From: Bugula neritina
Taxonomy: Eukaryota; Bryozoa; Gymnolaemata; Cheilostomatida; Bugulidae
Assembly (NCBI GenBank): GCA_964035545.1
Contig: OZ037770.1
Coordinates: forward strand, 772,001 to 836,000
Direction of reading: 5' to 3'
DNA length: 64,000 bases
Position numbers and translations under genes: made by a program. Each line of letters starts with the position of its first letter. Positions within the stretch are counted from its first letter, which is position 1. Of the stretch, positions 39,701 to 51,900 are shown one piece after another. Below the pieces are notes generated by a model, which saw nothing but the letters and a program-made list of their open reading frames with translations, was not told the DNA's origin and made no database searches.

Positions 39701-40889
39701 ACAGTGTGAAGCCATTCACAAATTATATGAATGAAACTGAGATAAATAACCGCAATCAGTCATCACGGTCAACCAGTACTGCTGGGTGCGCACCCGTCCC
39801 GAACAACATCGCATTAGCAGGCTATATCAGCTAAACATTCCAACAAGCTGCAAATAATAACAAGTTATCGAGTGATCGAGCCCAGCTGTGCGCCTACCGT
39901 AACACTCAGAATATAGGCCAGCATTCGCGCCTCACAAGTATAATACAAAGTGTACTACTTTTAGCAGAATAACCGTGTGACGCGAGATTATACGGTATTA
40001 GGACTGATTTACAAAGAGCTAAAATTCAAACCACAAAGTAGGAGCAAATACACCGCAACTGGTTTGTTTTGAGCAACAAATTTAGAGTAGTTAGTAACAC
40101 CAACTACCGGTGAAGTTTCAACTCTCAGACTAGGTGGGAAGCGGGACACCACAGAGACCCCCTACTATTCGTGTACCCAATAGAACTGATGCTATTGGAA
40201 ACAAAACTCAACTAGAAATGCCAATTAATACTGCAGCCACCACCTATCTCAAAATACTCATTCAAATCATGGCTACCTGAATATAGCTGTACACACCTTC
40301 CTCTGTGTAGAAACCTCCAGTCACTGCGTAAACTCGAGGGATCGCTCAGTTTCGCTCACTTCTACAATAAAAAAAATCACACTAAGCTAGCAGCAGAGAG
40401 ATATGCTCAGTCTCGCTCTTTCCTATACAGGAAATAGTTTTACAGAGCTAACCGAGTGGGGAGTTTTAAAACTAATGAATGAAACATCCAACTGGGTTGC
40501 AATAGCTGGACACTGGGTAAGGCCGACAGCCAGTAAAATCAGGGGGAGCAACTCCCGAGGAAAAGGACATTGCTTGGGTTGACTCCCACTGAAAAAGCAC
40601 TAACAGGATAAAATCAAACTTTCTTGAAATAAAAACAGTTTCCGATAGAAATTATACATTATAGTATATTGCGGCATCAGTAATGATATCACGCAGGAAT
40701 GTGGGTTAATTGAAACCATCATAAAAAGACATTTATGAAAAATACAACTGCATAAATTTAAATCTGAAACAGTCGCTAAACTAGTTCCGTGAATTATTCT
40801 TCATATTTGAAACAAGGTCTGTCCCAAGAACCTCAGTCTAAATACAGAATTATTTCCTAGAGTAGGAATGGGTAGAAATATATCCTAAA
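36788..40889. other. Cyclin D 3' flank and gene-free stretch
   Basis: The first ~1.4 kb after the cyclin D stop is AT-rich with many ATTTA-like words, as expected of a long unstable 3' UTR; an AATAAA lies near 38270. Two short direct duplications occur: a 32-bp one around 37128-37180 (GTAAGCAGCTGTCTCATT) and a ~53-bp one around 37630-37720 (TTCAGCAAGTGCAATATTTC). A frame at 39583-39834 follows an acceptor-like TTATGTGCTTCAG, but its product is unrecognised. No other gene is supported. Confidence 0.4.
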
Positions 40890-41095
40890 GTAGAGGGGGT
40901 GGAGAAGCAGAGAGGGGGTGGAGAAGCAGAGAGAGGGGGTGGAGAAGCAGAGAGGGGGTGGAGAAGCAGAGAGAGGGGGTAGAGAAGCAGAGGGGGTGGA
41001 GAAGCAGAGAGGGGGGTGGAGAAGCAGAGAGGGGGTGGAGAAGCAGAGAGAGGGTGGAGAAGCAGAGAGGGGGTGGAGAAGCAGAGAGGGGAGGT
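40890..41095 (+). repeat. Purine-only minisatellite (G/A strand bias)
   Basis: About ten copies of a ~21-bp unit AGAGGGGGTGGAGAAGCAG. The strand is almost entirely purine for ~200 bp, a sequence type able to form triplex (H-DNA). Reading frames through it are artefacts. Confidence 0.9.
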
Positions 41096-42949
41096 TTACA
41101 GGAAGAAGGAAAGAAACTGTAGAACTAATCAACACATATTTGAGGGCAGGCAGCAGTAGCATAATACATCAGATGATGCTATAAATAGCAGGAGGAAGGA
41201 GATATCTGGAGCCCCACCTGGTGCAGTGCCAGTAATGGAACTGCCAGCTCTCTATCTCAACAGAAAATGCATAACTAATTAAAACACCAAATTTTCAACA
41301 TCAAAAATTAAAAAAGCATGTTTGTTTAATTGAAAGAGCAGCAAGGAACTGCAGGAACAGATATAGAGCAGAGTGGAGATGTTAGAAACAAGCAGTTGCA
41401 ACACATGATGATTTATTGTGCCCAAACCCGCCAAACTAATATCTATTATTGACGCATAATGAAAGAATTCAGTTGATGTATTTACTTAGGAATGATAAAT
41501 GGCTCCCATAACATATGTAGGTATGTTTGTGTCTGTATCAACCTAGCTAATGGCCTCATGTTTTCAACATTTATTCTATTCTTTACAACAAGTAGACTTA
41601 CTCAAAGCATTTATTTTCAACTTTGTAATTCTTTGTGAATATCTTCATTCTTACATAACATTCCAAATCTCTCTCCATACATGACATGCTTTCTGATTTA
41701 AAAGTGCTGATTTGATACAATAATATTTCAAAATTATTAGAATTTTTTTCTGATTTTTTCTAAAATAAAAATCCGCACATATTTGATGATCAGAAGATTA
41801 CTGTTTATTACAGAGAGATGGTATTGTTTAGGTAAGGAGCTCATCTCCTGTGTGCAGATGTTACAACACAGTAACACAAAGATATTTACTCATCTAATCT
41901 TATTTCAAGTGCTCGTTACAACTAACCCCTCAGTTCAGTCATTTGGCTGCTGATATTTTGAGATTCAACTTAAGTTAGTATCATGAGAAGTTGCCCACCC
42001 TCTGGCCAGAACATTAAACCGGCCAGAAACATGGACATTGTATAGAATGCAGCTGTAATATGCTGTAATATAATATAGCTGTAATATAATATAGCTGTGA
42101 TAATATAATTTAGCAGTAAAACAATTTAGCTGTAATATGTTGCAATCTAATATAAGTATAATAATATAAGTATAATATTATATAGGTGTAATATAGTGTA
42201 GGTATAATATAGTGTAGCTGTAATGTAGCGTAGCTGTGATATAGTTAGTATAGGTATGCACTATTTATCTCAATACATTGATGTTATACATAAAAAAGCC
42301 ACTGTCAAATGAAGTAAACTTTTTATTATTAAATTTGCTTGGCTTGAGGTAAAAAATAAATTATTCAGTGTGATTAGTGGGTGAGTTGGGAGAGCTATTT
42401 CATCAGATAAATATGTTGTGTATGAGGAAAAGAGAGAACTGGAGTCTACGGTGTGTTCCAGTTGATTTATCTTAGAGCTGGACTATTGTCTCCAGCACTG
42501 TGACCGTGCAGTAAGCAGTCAACTGTTACTGTCAGTTCAACTTTAACTAATTAATGTGTATTACCATCAGGTATTTATTTTATATGCACAGTTTGCAGAG
42601 TATATTATGCCTGCAGTAACTTAGGTATTATGTGATGAGGGGTTTGGGGTTTGTCAAACTGTTAGGAAGGCCTTAAAACTCCCTTCTCTATATGTCATGG
42701 GGGGGGGGGGAAATATACAAATGAATGGCCCAAGGATATATTCAGAAACCTACTAAGTAGGGGAGTACGCGCCATAGTGAGTTCTAGTGGGAGTTAGAAT
42801 ATGGAGTAGGTGGTAGACATAGAGTATGCTGGTAAGATAGGCACGCTGTAGCTGATTGTCAGGAGGGTAGCACTGTATGGGACACAATAACAAACCTGGT
42901 ATGTCGAGATAAGGTGAACCTGCAGGGTGCAGCTCTTCAGGGTTATATG
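41096..42949. other. Gene-free stretch
   Basis: Loose TGTAATATAATATAGC repeats lie at about 42050-42250 and a G11 run at about 42700. No gene is recognised. Confidence 0.4.
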
Positions 42950-43215
42950 TGGGAGTGAGAGGGGCTTCGTAAGGAGCAGGTGGAGGGAGGCCATGTAGGG
43001 AGTAGGTTGAGAGAGTGAGAGGGGCCGTGTAGGGAGCAGGTGGAGAAAGACTGTGTGGGAGCAGGTAAAGGGATATATTAGAGGGGCCGTGTAGGGAGCA
43101 GGTAGAAGGACATAATATAAAAAGGGGTGGTGTAGGGAGCAGATTGAGGGATATATTAGAGGGGCCGCGTAGGGAGCAGATTGAGGGATATATTAGAAGG
43201 GCCGTGTAGGGTGAG
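42950..43215 (+). repeat. Minisatellite with a GGGCCGTGTAGGGAGCAG core
   Basis: Six to seven imperfect copies of a ~35-45-bp unit, GAGGGGCCGTGTAGGGAGCA, followed by GTTGAGGGATATATTA-type spacers. Minus-strand frames through it are artefacts. Confidence 0.75.
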
Positions 43216-43844
43216 GTCCACAACATCAAGGAGTGATAAGACAAACAATAATCACATTAAAAGTCAACAAACAGGCCATTGATTGAATGGGATACTGAGT
43301 TGAGAGTCTATTAATAAATTGGTAGATAAAGAGAAAGAACAAATTACTCCTAGTCCATTCAAACAGTGAAGACAAAACCCCATCCACTTACTTCTAATCT
43401 CCACCATATCTCTTTGCTTACAACAAACACACCGGCTACTCGCTATGATACTCTACACTCTATAGTCTATACTCAATAATCTACAGTCTACTGTATACTC
43501 TATAGTCTACTGTCTACTTTATAGTCTATAGGGGTTTGCTTTCTATTAACATCTACATAATTTGACAGTTGAAAACCTCAGCAGACACACATTGCATTTT
43601 AATGTCAAAAAAGAAAAAAAAACTGGATTCCATAATTCACATGAGCAACAAGCTGCTGGGCTCAGACAGGAGTGAAGAAACCGACAATGTCTATAAAAAC
43701 AATATTCATCATGAATCACATCCGGTCATGACCCAGTTCAGTTTCAAATATTATTATAACTATTTTGCATCTTTAAATCTATTGCTTGAAAATGAACACC
43801 CAGACCTGCCAAAGTATATGAAAAGCACGTGTAGTTGACAGGTA

Positions 43845-43935
43845 CGACGCGTACTGAGGCGCGAGGTCACGGCTAGAGCCGGCGTCGGCGACTTGTTATT
43901 TATGAATGAACGCGGAGCGACATGAAATAACAAAT
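43845..43935. other. Short CpG-dense island in AT-rich DNA
   Basis: About a dozen CpG dinucleotides occur within 80 bp (ACGCGTACTGAGGCGCG, GCCGGCGTCGGCG, AACGCGGAGCG), in sharp contrast with the flanks. An inverted repeat TTGTTATTT ... AAATAACAA spans part of it (about 43892-43934). It could mark a transcription start, for example of the small open frame at 43989, or be a piece of a mobile element. Confidence 0.4.
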
Positions 43936-43988
43936 CCGTTGGCTAGATAGAAGAGTCTCCCCGACATCAATTGGAGGTGGCAACATCA

Positions 43989-44243
43989 ATGCAGCCACCA
44001 CCGCTGGAAATTATTTTGGCATCATCAATCAAGCTTAAATATTTTCTCAGAAATTGTGGAAAACACGCAACACATTTCGAAGTTATTTCGCAAAAGGATT
44101 GTATGCTGAGGTGCCATAAAGGAGATTGGTGTGAGACCAACGCCCAAACATACACAGTTTTGGTGGTTAGAAATACAAAGAATATTAACACAGAAGAAGC
44201 TAAACCCTGGATATTGTGGGTGAACGGAATAAAATATTTGTGA
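43989..44243 (+). CDS. Small ORF, 84 aa, function unknown
   Basis: An ATG starts 84 codons (MQPPPLEIILASSIKLKYFL ... EEAKPWILWVNGIKYL). Composition is protein-like, with Cys and Trp, and the middle reads RCHKGDWCETNAQTYTVLVV. I recognise no family. It begins about 55 bp after the CpG-dense island, and an AATAAA overlaps its end (about 44228). It could be a small gene, one exon of a larger gene, or fortuitous. The minus strand is also partly open here, which lowers confidence. Confidence 0.25.
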   Translation: MQPPPLEIILASSIKLKYFLRNCGKHATHFEVISQKDCMLRCHKGDWCETNAQTYTVLVVRNTKNINTEEAKPWILWVNGIKYL

Positions 44244-45961
44244 AATCATGAAATCCAATCTATTAAACCCACAGAATGGCAGTGTAGACTTTGCCCTGCT
44301 ACCTTCACCCCCCCCCTATATCCAGGAGTGCAACCTCTGCCAAGATGTTTTGGGAATCCCCCCACAACTGAGAGAATGTCTTTAGACAGGCCGCTAAGTA
44401 CATGCTCTCTGATGCCTCAGGCTGAAAATACTATATCTGTTGACACCAGCCCCCCCCAACCCAGCAGCTTACCAGCCATATCCACTTCCTCAATGCTCAA
44501 TATATGAATTCCTTACACTCTATACTTTTCCTCAGAAGAAAGACAACTCCTAAATGAACTGCTCGGCTCATATAAACTGCTGACTGTAAAGAGATGAGAG
44601 TGTAAGTGCTGTGTACACTAATACCGGATATACTGAAGGTTAGTACCCAGTATTTACCAGACAGGTTAGACTGATTGCTGAGAAGTTCCCAGGTTTAGTG
44701 AGTTTAGTGATGACAACCCAAGTAAAAAATGATGTCTACAGGTGTGTACGTCCGTAAATCTACAGAAAGTGTTGAGAGAAGCAATCAACACTTGATGTGA
44801 TGAAATAGATCATAGATAGGATGTTGAGGAAAGTTGACAGATGAACTGGTAGTGTAGCCGGCAATTAGTCTGGACTTGGAAATTCTCAGAGTGAAACGCA
44901 CATCTTGATAGATGGATGGGAGTCTTCATAGTTCGCATAACTCTGAATGTATTATGTGAAACCAGGTTGTGCAACCAGACTATATCTATATTGGAATCTC
45001 TATCTCAGTAACCAACATGTGTCGACAGGAGTGGATGTAGGAGTGGATGCAGGGGAGACAAGTATACATTAGACAGGGGGAAAGCTAGCTATTCTGTCTA
45101 CAGCTACTATATATACTAATACTAACACATCTACTAGTAAATATCTCAACATACATACAGTAGACACTAGATGTCTCACTCTACAGTGGTGATGTAGGGG
45201 TTCAAATCCCTTTATTTACATGATACATTTCATTATACAACATTTAGCCAAAACTGTTTTATTACTATATTGATTCTGAACTTTTATATTCTGATTGAAT
45301 ACAAAAAAGAAAAGCTACCAGGCAACTAGTTTGAAGTAAAAGGAGTGGAAAAGACAGCACGTAACAGGAGTGGATATACTAGCAAGTAACAGGGGTGGAT
45401 ATAGTGAGTGCAGGAGAGAAGCAGAGAGAAAGAGGGAGTGTTTGATGTGGCACTCATAACCCTTCAAGTACTCAGAGTAAACATCTCACAATGACTTCAA
45501 GTTTAAACAAACTGATGAGTTGAAAGAAAGACTGAGTAGTTTACCAGAGAGAGATAAATGAAGGAGAGGAGAGAGATAAGCTGAACAAGTGTAAACACAC
45601 TGGGTAGCTAGACTAACTAACAGCTACTCCCCCCCCTTCTCTCTGTACCCCTCCCCCCTCTCTCTCTATCCCCATCCCTCTGTATCCTTCCTCCGTATCC
45701 TCTCCCTCTGTACCCCCTCTCTCCTTTTATATCCCCCTCTCTCCCTACCCTCTCTCTACCCTCAACCCTCTCTGTGAAACATTTACTCTACTAGAAAAGG
45801 GAAGTAACTACAAGTAACTGATTTTCTAACTGATAGAATTTTGACACCCAAGTCATCAGAATCAGTGCAGGCAGCAAATAAACAATAACTTACAATAATT
45901 AACTTCCCCTGAACAACATGCTACACATCAGGACACCCTCTAACCCGCAGCTGACACTCAC
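44244..45961. other. Presumed 3' portion of the zinc-finger gene; terminal exon not found
   Basis: The last identified exon of the minus-strand zinc-finger gene ends at 45962 with a consensus donor, so at least one more exon (entered in phase 1) should lie at lower coordinates. I found no convincing candidate. The stretch holds poly-C runs (about 44308-44316 and 44449-44457) and pyrimidine-rich CCCTCTCTCT runs (45630-45770). Confidence 0.35.
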
Positions 45962-48900
45962 CTTTCTCGCTGACGTAGGACTGGGAACTCTGGGAAGGTA
46001 TTCCGCTGTCAGCAGTCACCGTGTGCACCGTGCTCGTCTCTATCACATTCCCGCTGTCTGCGTACATGACGCTGCCGTCTGCGTGAACAATGCTGCCGTC
46101 AGAGTGGACCACCAGGGTGTGTGACATGTCGTCTATGAGCACTGCTGTCGTGTCCTCAGCTATGCCAGAGCTCAGTGAGCTGTCGGCAGAAACGACAGCG
46201 GGAGAGTTGAACTTAGCCCTGTGGCACTTTGCCAGGTGGTCCTGTGATAATGTAATAGTATATAATATAACACAGTAATATAGTAGTATATAATATAACA
46301 GAGTAATATAGTAATATATAATATAACAGAGTAATATAGTAATACATAACAGAGTAATATAGTAGTATATAATATAACAGAGTAATATAATAATATATAA
46401 TATAACAGAGTAATATAGTAATATATAATATAACAGAGTAATATAGTAGTATATAATATAACAGAGTAATATAGTAATATATAATATAACAGAGTAATAT
46501 AGTAATATATAATATAACAGAGTAATATAGTAATATAATATAACAGAGTAATATAGTAATATATAATATAACAGAGTAATATAATAGTATATAATATAAC
46601 AGAGTAATATAGTAATATATAATATGACAGAGTAATATAGTAATATATAATATAACAGAGTAATATAGTAGTATATAATATAACAGAGTAATATAATAGT
46701 ATATAATATAACAGAGTAATATAGTAATATATAATATAACAGAGTAATATAGTAATATAATATAACAGAGTAATATAGTAATATATAATATAACAGAGTA
46801 ATATAATAGTATATAATATAACAGAGTAATACAGTAATATATAATATAACAGAGTAATATAGTAATATATATTATAACAGAGTAATATAGTAATATAATA
46901 TAACAGAGTAATATAGTAATATATAATATAACAGAGTAATATAATAGTATATAATATAACAGAGTAATATAGTAATATATAATATAACAGAGTAATATAG
47001 TAGTATATAATATAACAGAGTAATATAGTAGTATATAATATAACAGAGTAATATAGTAGTATATAATATAACAGAGTAATATAGTAGTATATAATATAAC
47101 AGAGTAATATAGTAATATATAATATAACAGAGTAATATAGTAATATATAATATAACAGAGTAATATAGTAATATATAATATAACAGAGTAATATAGTAAT
47201 ATATAACAGAGTAATATAGTAATATATAATATAACAGAGTAATATAGTAATATATAATATAATATGATGAAAGACAACACGCTGGAGAAGATCATATTTA
47301 ATTAACAAAAATGTTGAAAGGATAAACTTGTGGTTAGGAATAAAGTGCAGGTATGCAGTAGTGTACAGGTATGCAGTAGTGTACAGGTATGCAGTAGTGT
47401 ACAGGTATGCAGTAGTGTACAGGTATGCAGTAGTGTACAGGTATGCAGTAGTGTGCAGGTATGCAGTAGTGTACAGGTATGCAGTAGTGTGCAGGTATGC
47501 AGGTAGTGACAGTGTCACACGGCCTCAGGTGCTTGTCAGTGTCATATATCTCTATAGTACACAGGAGTACATGTTGTAGTACACAGGAGTACATGTTGTA
47601 GTACACACAGACGTACAGACAGACACACACAGACAGACACACACAGACAGACGTACAGACAGACGTACAGACACACAGACAGACAGACGTACGAACCTGC
47701 AGAGAGAGATCCGAGCTAAAGGAACGCCCACACTGGTTACACAGGATATTCTTCCACTCTGTGTGACGTCTTTCAATGTGTTTCCTGATATCTGTGAATG
47801 TGTAGCCGTAGAAGTCACAAACTCCGCACTTGAAGTCTCTCTGTCCATTGTGTCTGTAATATAGTAATATATCTGTGTAATATAGTAATATACCTGTGTA
47901 ATATAGTAATATATATGTATAATATAGTAATATATCTGTGTAATATAGTAATATATCTGTGTAATATAGTAATATACCTGTGTAATATAGTAATATATAT
48001 GTATAATATAGTAATATATCTGTGTAATATAGTAATATATCTGTGTAATATAGTAATATATCTGTGTAATATAGTAATATATCTGTGTAATATAGTCAAA
48101 TATAGTAGTGTAATATACCTGTATAACATAGTAATATATTTGTGTAATATAGTATAGTGTAATATAGTAATATATCTGTGTAATATAGTAGTGTAATGTA
48201 GTAACTGACATCAGAATATATTATAATATAGTAATATAAAATATATGATTCCATAAAATATAAAAACACTGTAATATAATATAATAACACTGTAATATAA
48301 TACAATAATATATAATATAATAACACTGTGATATAATGAGAACATAGGCTAAAGTAAAATACAGATAACATAACAGATAAATTATGATTATACTGTAAGA
48401 CACAACATATAAAGGAGTAGAGAGTTGACATATATACTAATATACAAACACCACAACATATCACAGTACTAAATGTATGCTGTAGTTCACCACAATGTAA
48501 CACACTTCAAAGGCACACATTAAGGAAAGCAAGATAAATATCAGAGGATGGAATATTAGAACATAAATCAGCTCTGGGCATGCTCAGTACAACACTTGTA
48601 CCTACAAACTGGACATAATTTATTACTCCATCTAAACAACCACATCAAACTGTGCGGACAGAGTTAGTGGTGAGACAATAAGGAGCTTGTAGTTGTCTTC
48701 TCTTCTCTATTAGAGTAGTGATACTACATAGCTGGTGTACCTTAGCAGTACTAGAGCTATACCCTAGCAGTACTAGAGGTGTACCCTAGCAGTACTCGAG
48801 GTGTACCCTAGCAGTACTAGAGCTGTACCCTAGCAGTACTAGATGTGTACCGTAGCAGTACTAGAGGTGTACCCTAGCAGTACTAGAGGTGTACCCTAGC

Positions 48901-51900
48901 AGTACTAGAGGTGTACCCTAGCAGTACTAGAGGTGTACCCTAGCAGTACTAGAGGTGTACCCTAGCAGTACTAGAGGTGTACCCTAGCAGTACTAGAGGT
49001 GTGCCCTAGCAGTACTAGAGCTATACCCTAGCAGTACCAGAGCTGTACCCTAGCAGTACTAGAGCTATGTCCCACCAGCAAGCACTGTACATCACCTGTC
49101 AAAGCTATTAATTGAAGGATAATTCAGCTGAAACTGACAGGTGAGGTTTGAAGAGTGAGGCAGGTAATCCTAACTACAGGTGACCTTGTCAAAGGTTTAT
49201 TAGTTCTCAGTGAGTCATTGGATAAGAATCTAGCAGCCTGACAGAAGGTCAACAGGGGTGGAGAGTGGACAGAGGAGAGGGAAGTGAATAGTAGAGAGAG
49301 GGGAGTGGATAGTAGAGAGGGGAGTGGAGAGTAGAAAGTGTACAGGGGGAGATAAGGAGTGCAGAGAGGGAGGATATAGTATAGAGCATTGAATAGAAAT
49401 AAAGTAGAAAGCTGCATATATCATTAGGTATAAATGAAGTTGTCCTCCCATCTCTACAGGTGAAGGAATCCCTACCAACTATCTTATATGTGTATAACTA
49501 CTTCAAGTGATACAACTACAGTTCATGAGTTTACTGAATACTTCAATACTAACCAATAGTATTATAAAATAAACAATCAATATGAAAACTCTGACTCAAC
49601 TCACTAATAAAGAGCCTAATGTCTCAGATCTAGCTCAGCATAATATTATTTTATGTTTGAGTTTAGAATTCACACTGGAGTCTAATGGAATAGCTAATAT
49701 TGCTGAATGGAAAGAAGATTCAGCAAGAAGATAAACAAACATCTGAAGAAGGTCTAGATACCCTGATCAGCTGGATTACATAACATGGGAAGCAGGTAGG
49801 GCTACAGGTGACTAAATAGTTACTGCCTACACTAATTAAAGTTAATTCCCACCTATCAATTAGCCATACATCAAACATTACAGACTCTGTATGCCTAGAA
49901 ACTAACATTTACAGTAAAAAACATGAAATCAGGTAAGATGAATTCCACCCTAAACCAAATCAACACCAATAAATAGGAGGCAAGGGTTAATGATGTGGCT
50001 AGAACAGTGTGAGGCAACTACAGCACAGTGCGGGTGGCAGGGTGACCGCCCCGCAAGGACAACACTGCCTGGATCACTGGCTAAGACTCTCTTAACAGTT
50101 TAATCAATGTAGATTCAAGTGAAATATTTGTGGCTAGCATTAATTTGAGGGGAGAGTTGAGTGTAACTGGGAAGAGAGATATTGCAGTGGATTAGGGACT
50201 GGGGAATAACAAGCTATCAATTATGGGGGCAGGGAGGGAGCTGAGATGAAGGGTACCAGCTAATCACTCTATTGTTAGCTTCACTATTTTTTGTTACCAC
50301 AAAATAAAATCAATTACTGGCTTAAGGAGTAATAACTAGATCAAACTGAGACTCAGATTAGGGGGGGGGGGTGACTGGTGGAACAAATGACGGAGTTAGT
50401 AACTGAGAGTATAACTGAGAGTGTAACTGAGAGACAGAGTGACAGTGTGACTGACTGAGAGAGTGACTGAGTGATTGAGAGAGTGACTGAGCTGCTAAGG
50501 ACGTAGTCACACATACTGGACACCTACCAGATCAACAAAGTACAAGACAAAAGAAAGTCTCATCCTAAACAGAGTATATAAACAGAGTATATAAACAGAG
50601 TATATAAAAGCTACACATGAGCTGGTCTACAGGATGTCTGTCTGTTACTCTGAGAACTGATAGAATTAACTAAGGAGTGGAGCTTAACCCACTCCGTCCC
50701 CCTTTCTAACACATCCACCACTACATCCTCTCTTTAGACTCTACAGTTTAGTATAATATACACATAATCTTGTCTCACTTTGAGTCTTTAAATATCTCTA
50801 GACTCCCAAGAAACTCACTAAAAGTTGGGTGGTGTACGAACTCAGCCAATACTGACGAGCTCCTGAAACTTAGGCTATTAAAATACACTAGCAGGAAGAA
50901 AGGGGAACACAACTTCTACAAACTAGTGTTACAGGAACTAATGGGTGAAGTAACCACTAAACAACAACAGAACACAAAAGCATTGAATACAAGTAGTTTC
51001 CAGTACCGTTTGAGATGGAGGTCTTTGTTTTTCTGGTGACGGAATGTTTTCCCGCAGATTTCACAGCTGAGTTTTGGTTCGGAGTGAACGAGCATGTGTT
51101 TGGTTACGTCAGACCTTTCACATCCTCTAAATGAGTATATTCAGTGTTATGTATGATACAGTGAGTATATTCAATGTTATGTATCTTACAGTAAGTATAT
51201 TCAATGTTATGTATCGTACAGTGAGTATATTCAATGTTATGTATCGTACAGTAAGTATATTCAATGTTATGTATCGTACAGTGAGTATATTCAATATTAT
51301 GTATCGTACAGTAAGTATATTCAATGTTACGTATCGTACAGTAAGTATATTCAATGTTATGTATTGTACAGTAAGTATATTCAATGTTATGTATCGTACA
51401 GTAAGTATATTCAATGTTATGTATCGTACAGTAAGTATATTCAATGTTATGTATCTTACAGTGAGTATACATTATAATGTATTGTGTTGTATATATGTCT
51501 AGTATACCTATATACTGCATATAATATAGACATATTACACCTTAATATTATATAATACAACAAAACACACTGTTGAAATAAATAAGAAGCGTATATAACA
51601 GATAAACATTACATTTACTAGCCAGGAATTATTCATCAACACTTATAAGTTATATTCTTTATATAATAAACCATATTGAATATACTAATACAATTCAACA
51701 TTAGGATAAGAGAATACTAATATGAATAATTTACTCTATAAACACACGGAGGACAAGAGAAGACAACTTCAGCAGTCAAAACAGAATTAAGCATTCAATT
51801 TCAAGCAAACAGATGATTTACAGTAAATCTAACATTATTTGGGAATTGCCTCCACAAATATCGAAGTAGACAACTCCAAGTATAAAACCCATTCTAGATG

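Noticed and set aside
39553-39834. 93-codon frame following an acceptor-like sequence
   Set aside because: The product is unrecognised, and no partner exon or conserved motif is seen.
45185-45215. GGGGTTCAAATCCC, resembling a tRNA T-arm
   Set aside because: The upstream sequence cannot form the D-arm, anticodon arm or acceptor stem.
46172-47518. Open frames of 448 and 360 codons on the minus strand
   Set aside because: The 28-bp satellite unit has no stop codon on that strand in any frame, so the frames are a by-product of the array. The true exon here is only 46241-45962.
48741-49065. Regular 22-bp repeats resembling a CRISPR-like layout
   Set aside because: Units are contiguous, with no unique spacers, in eukaryotic intron DNA. 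It is a minisatellite. The same applies to the 18-, 20-, 21-, 25-, 28-, 30- and 34-bp arrays.
51104-51520. Open frames of 105-138 codons on both strands
   Set aside because: They come from the 30-bp array, whose period is a multiple of three; the real exon is 51126-51007.
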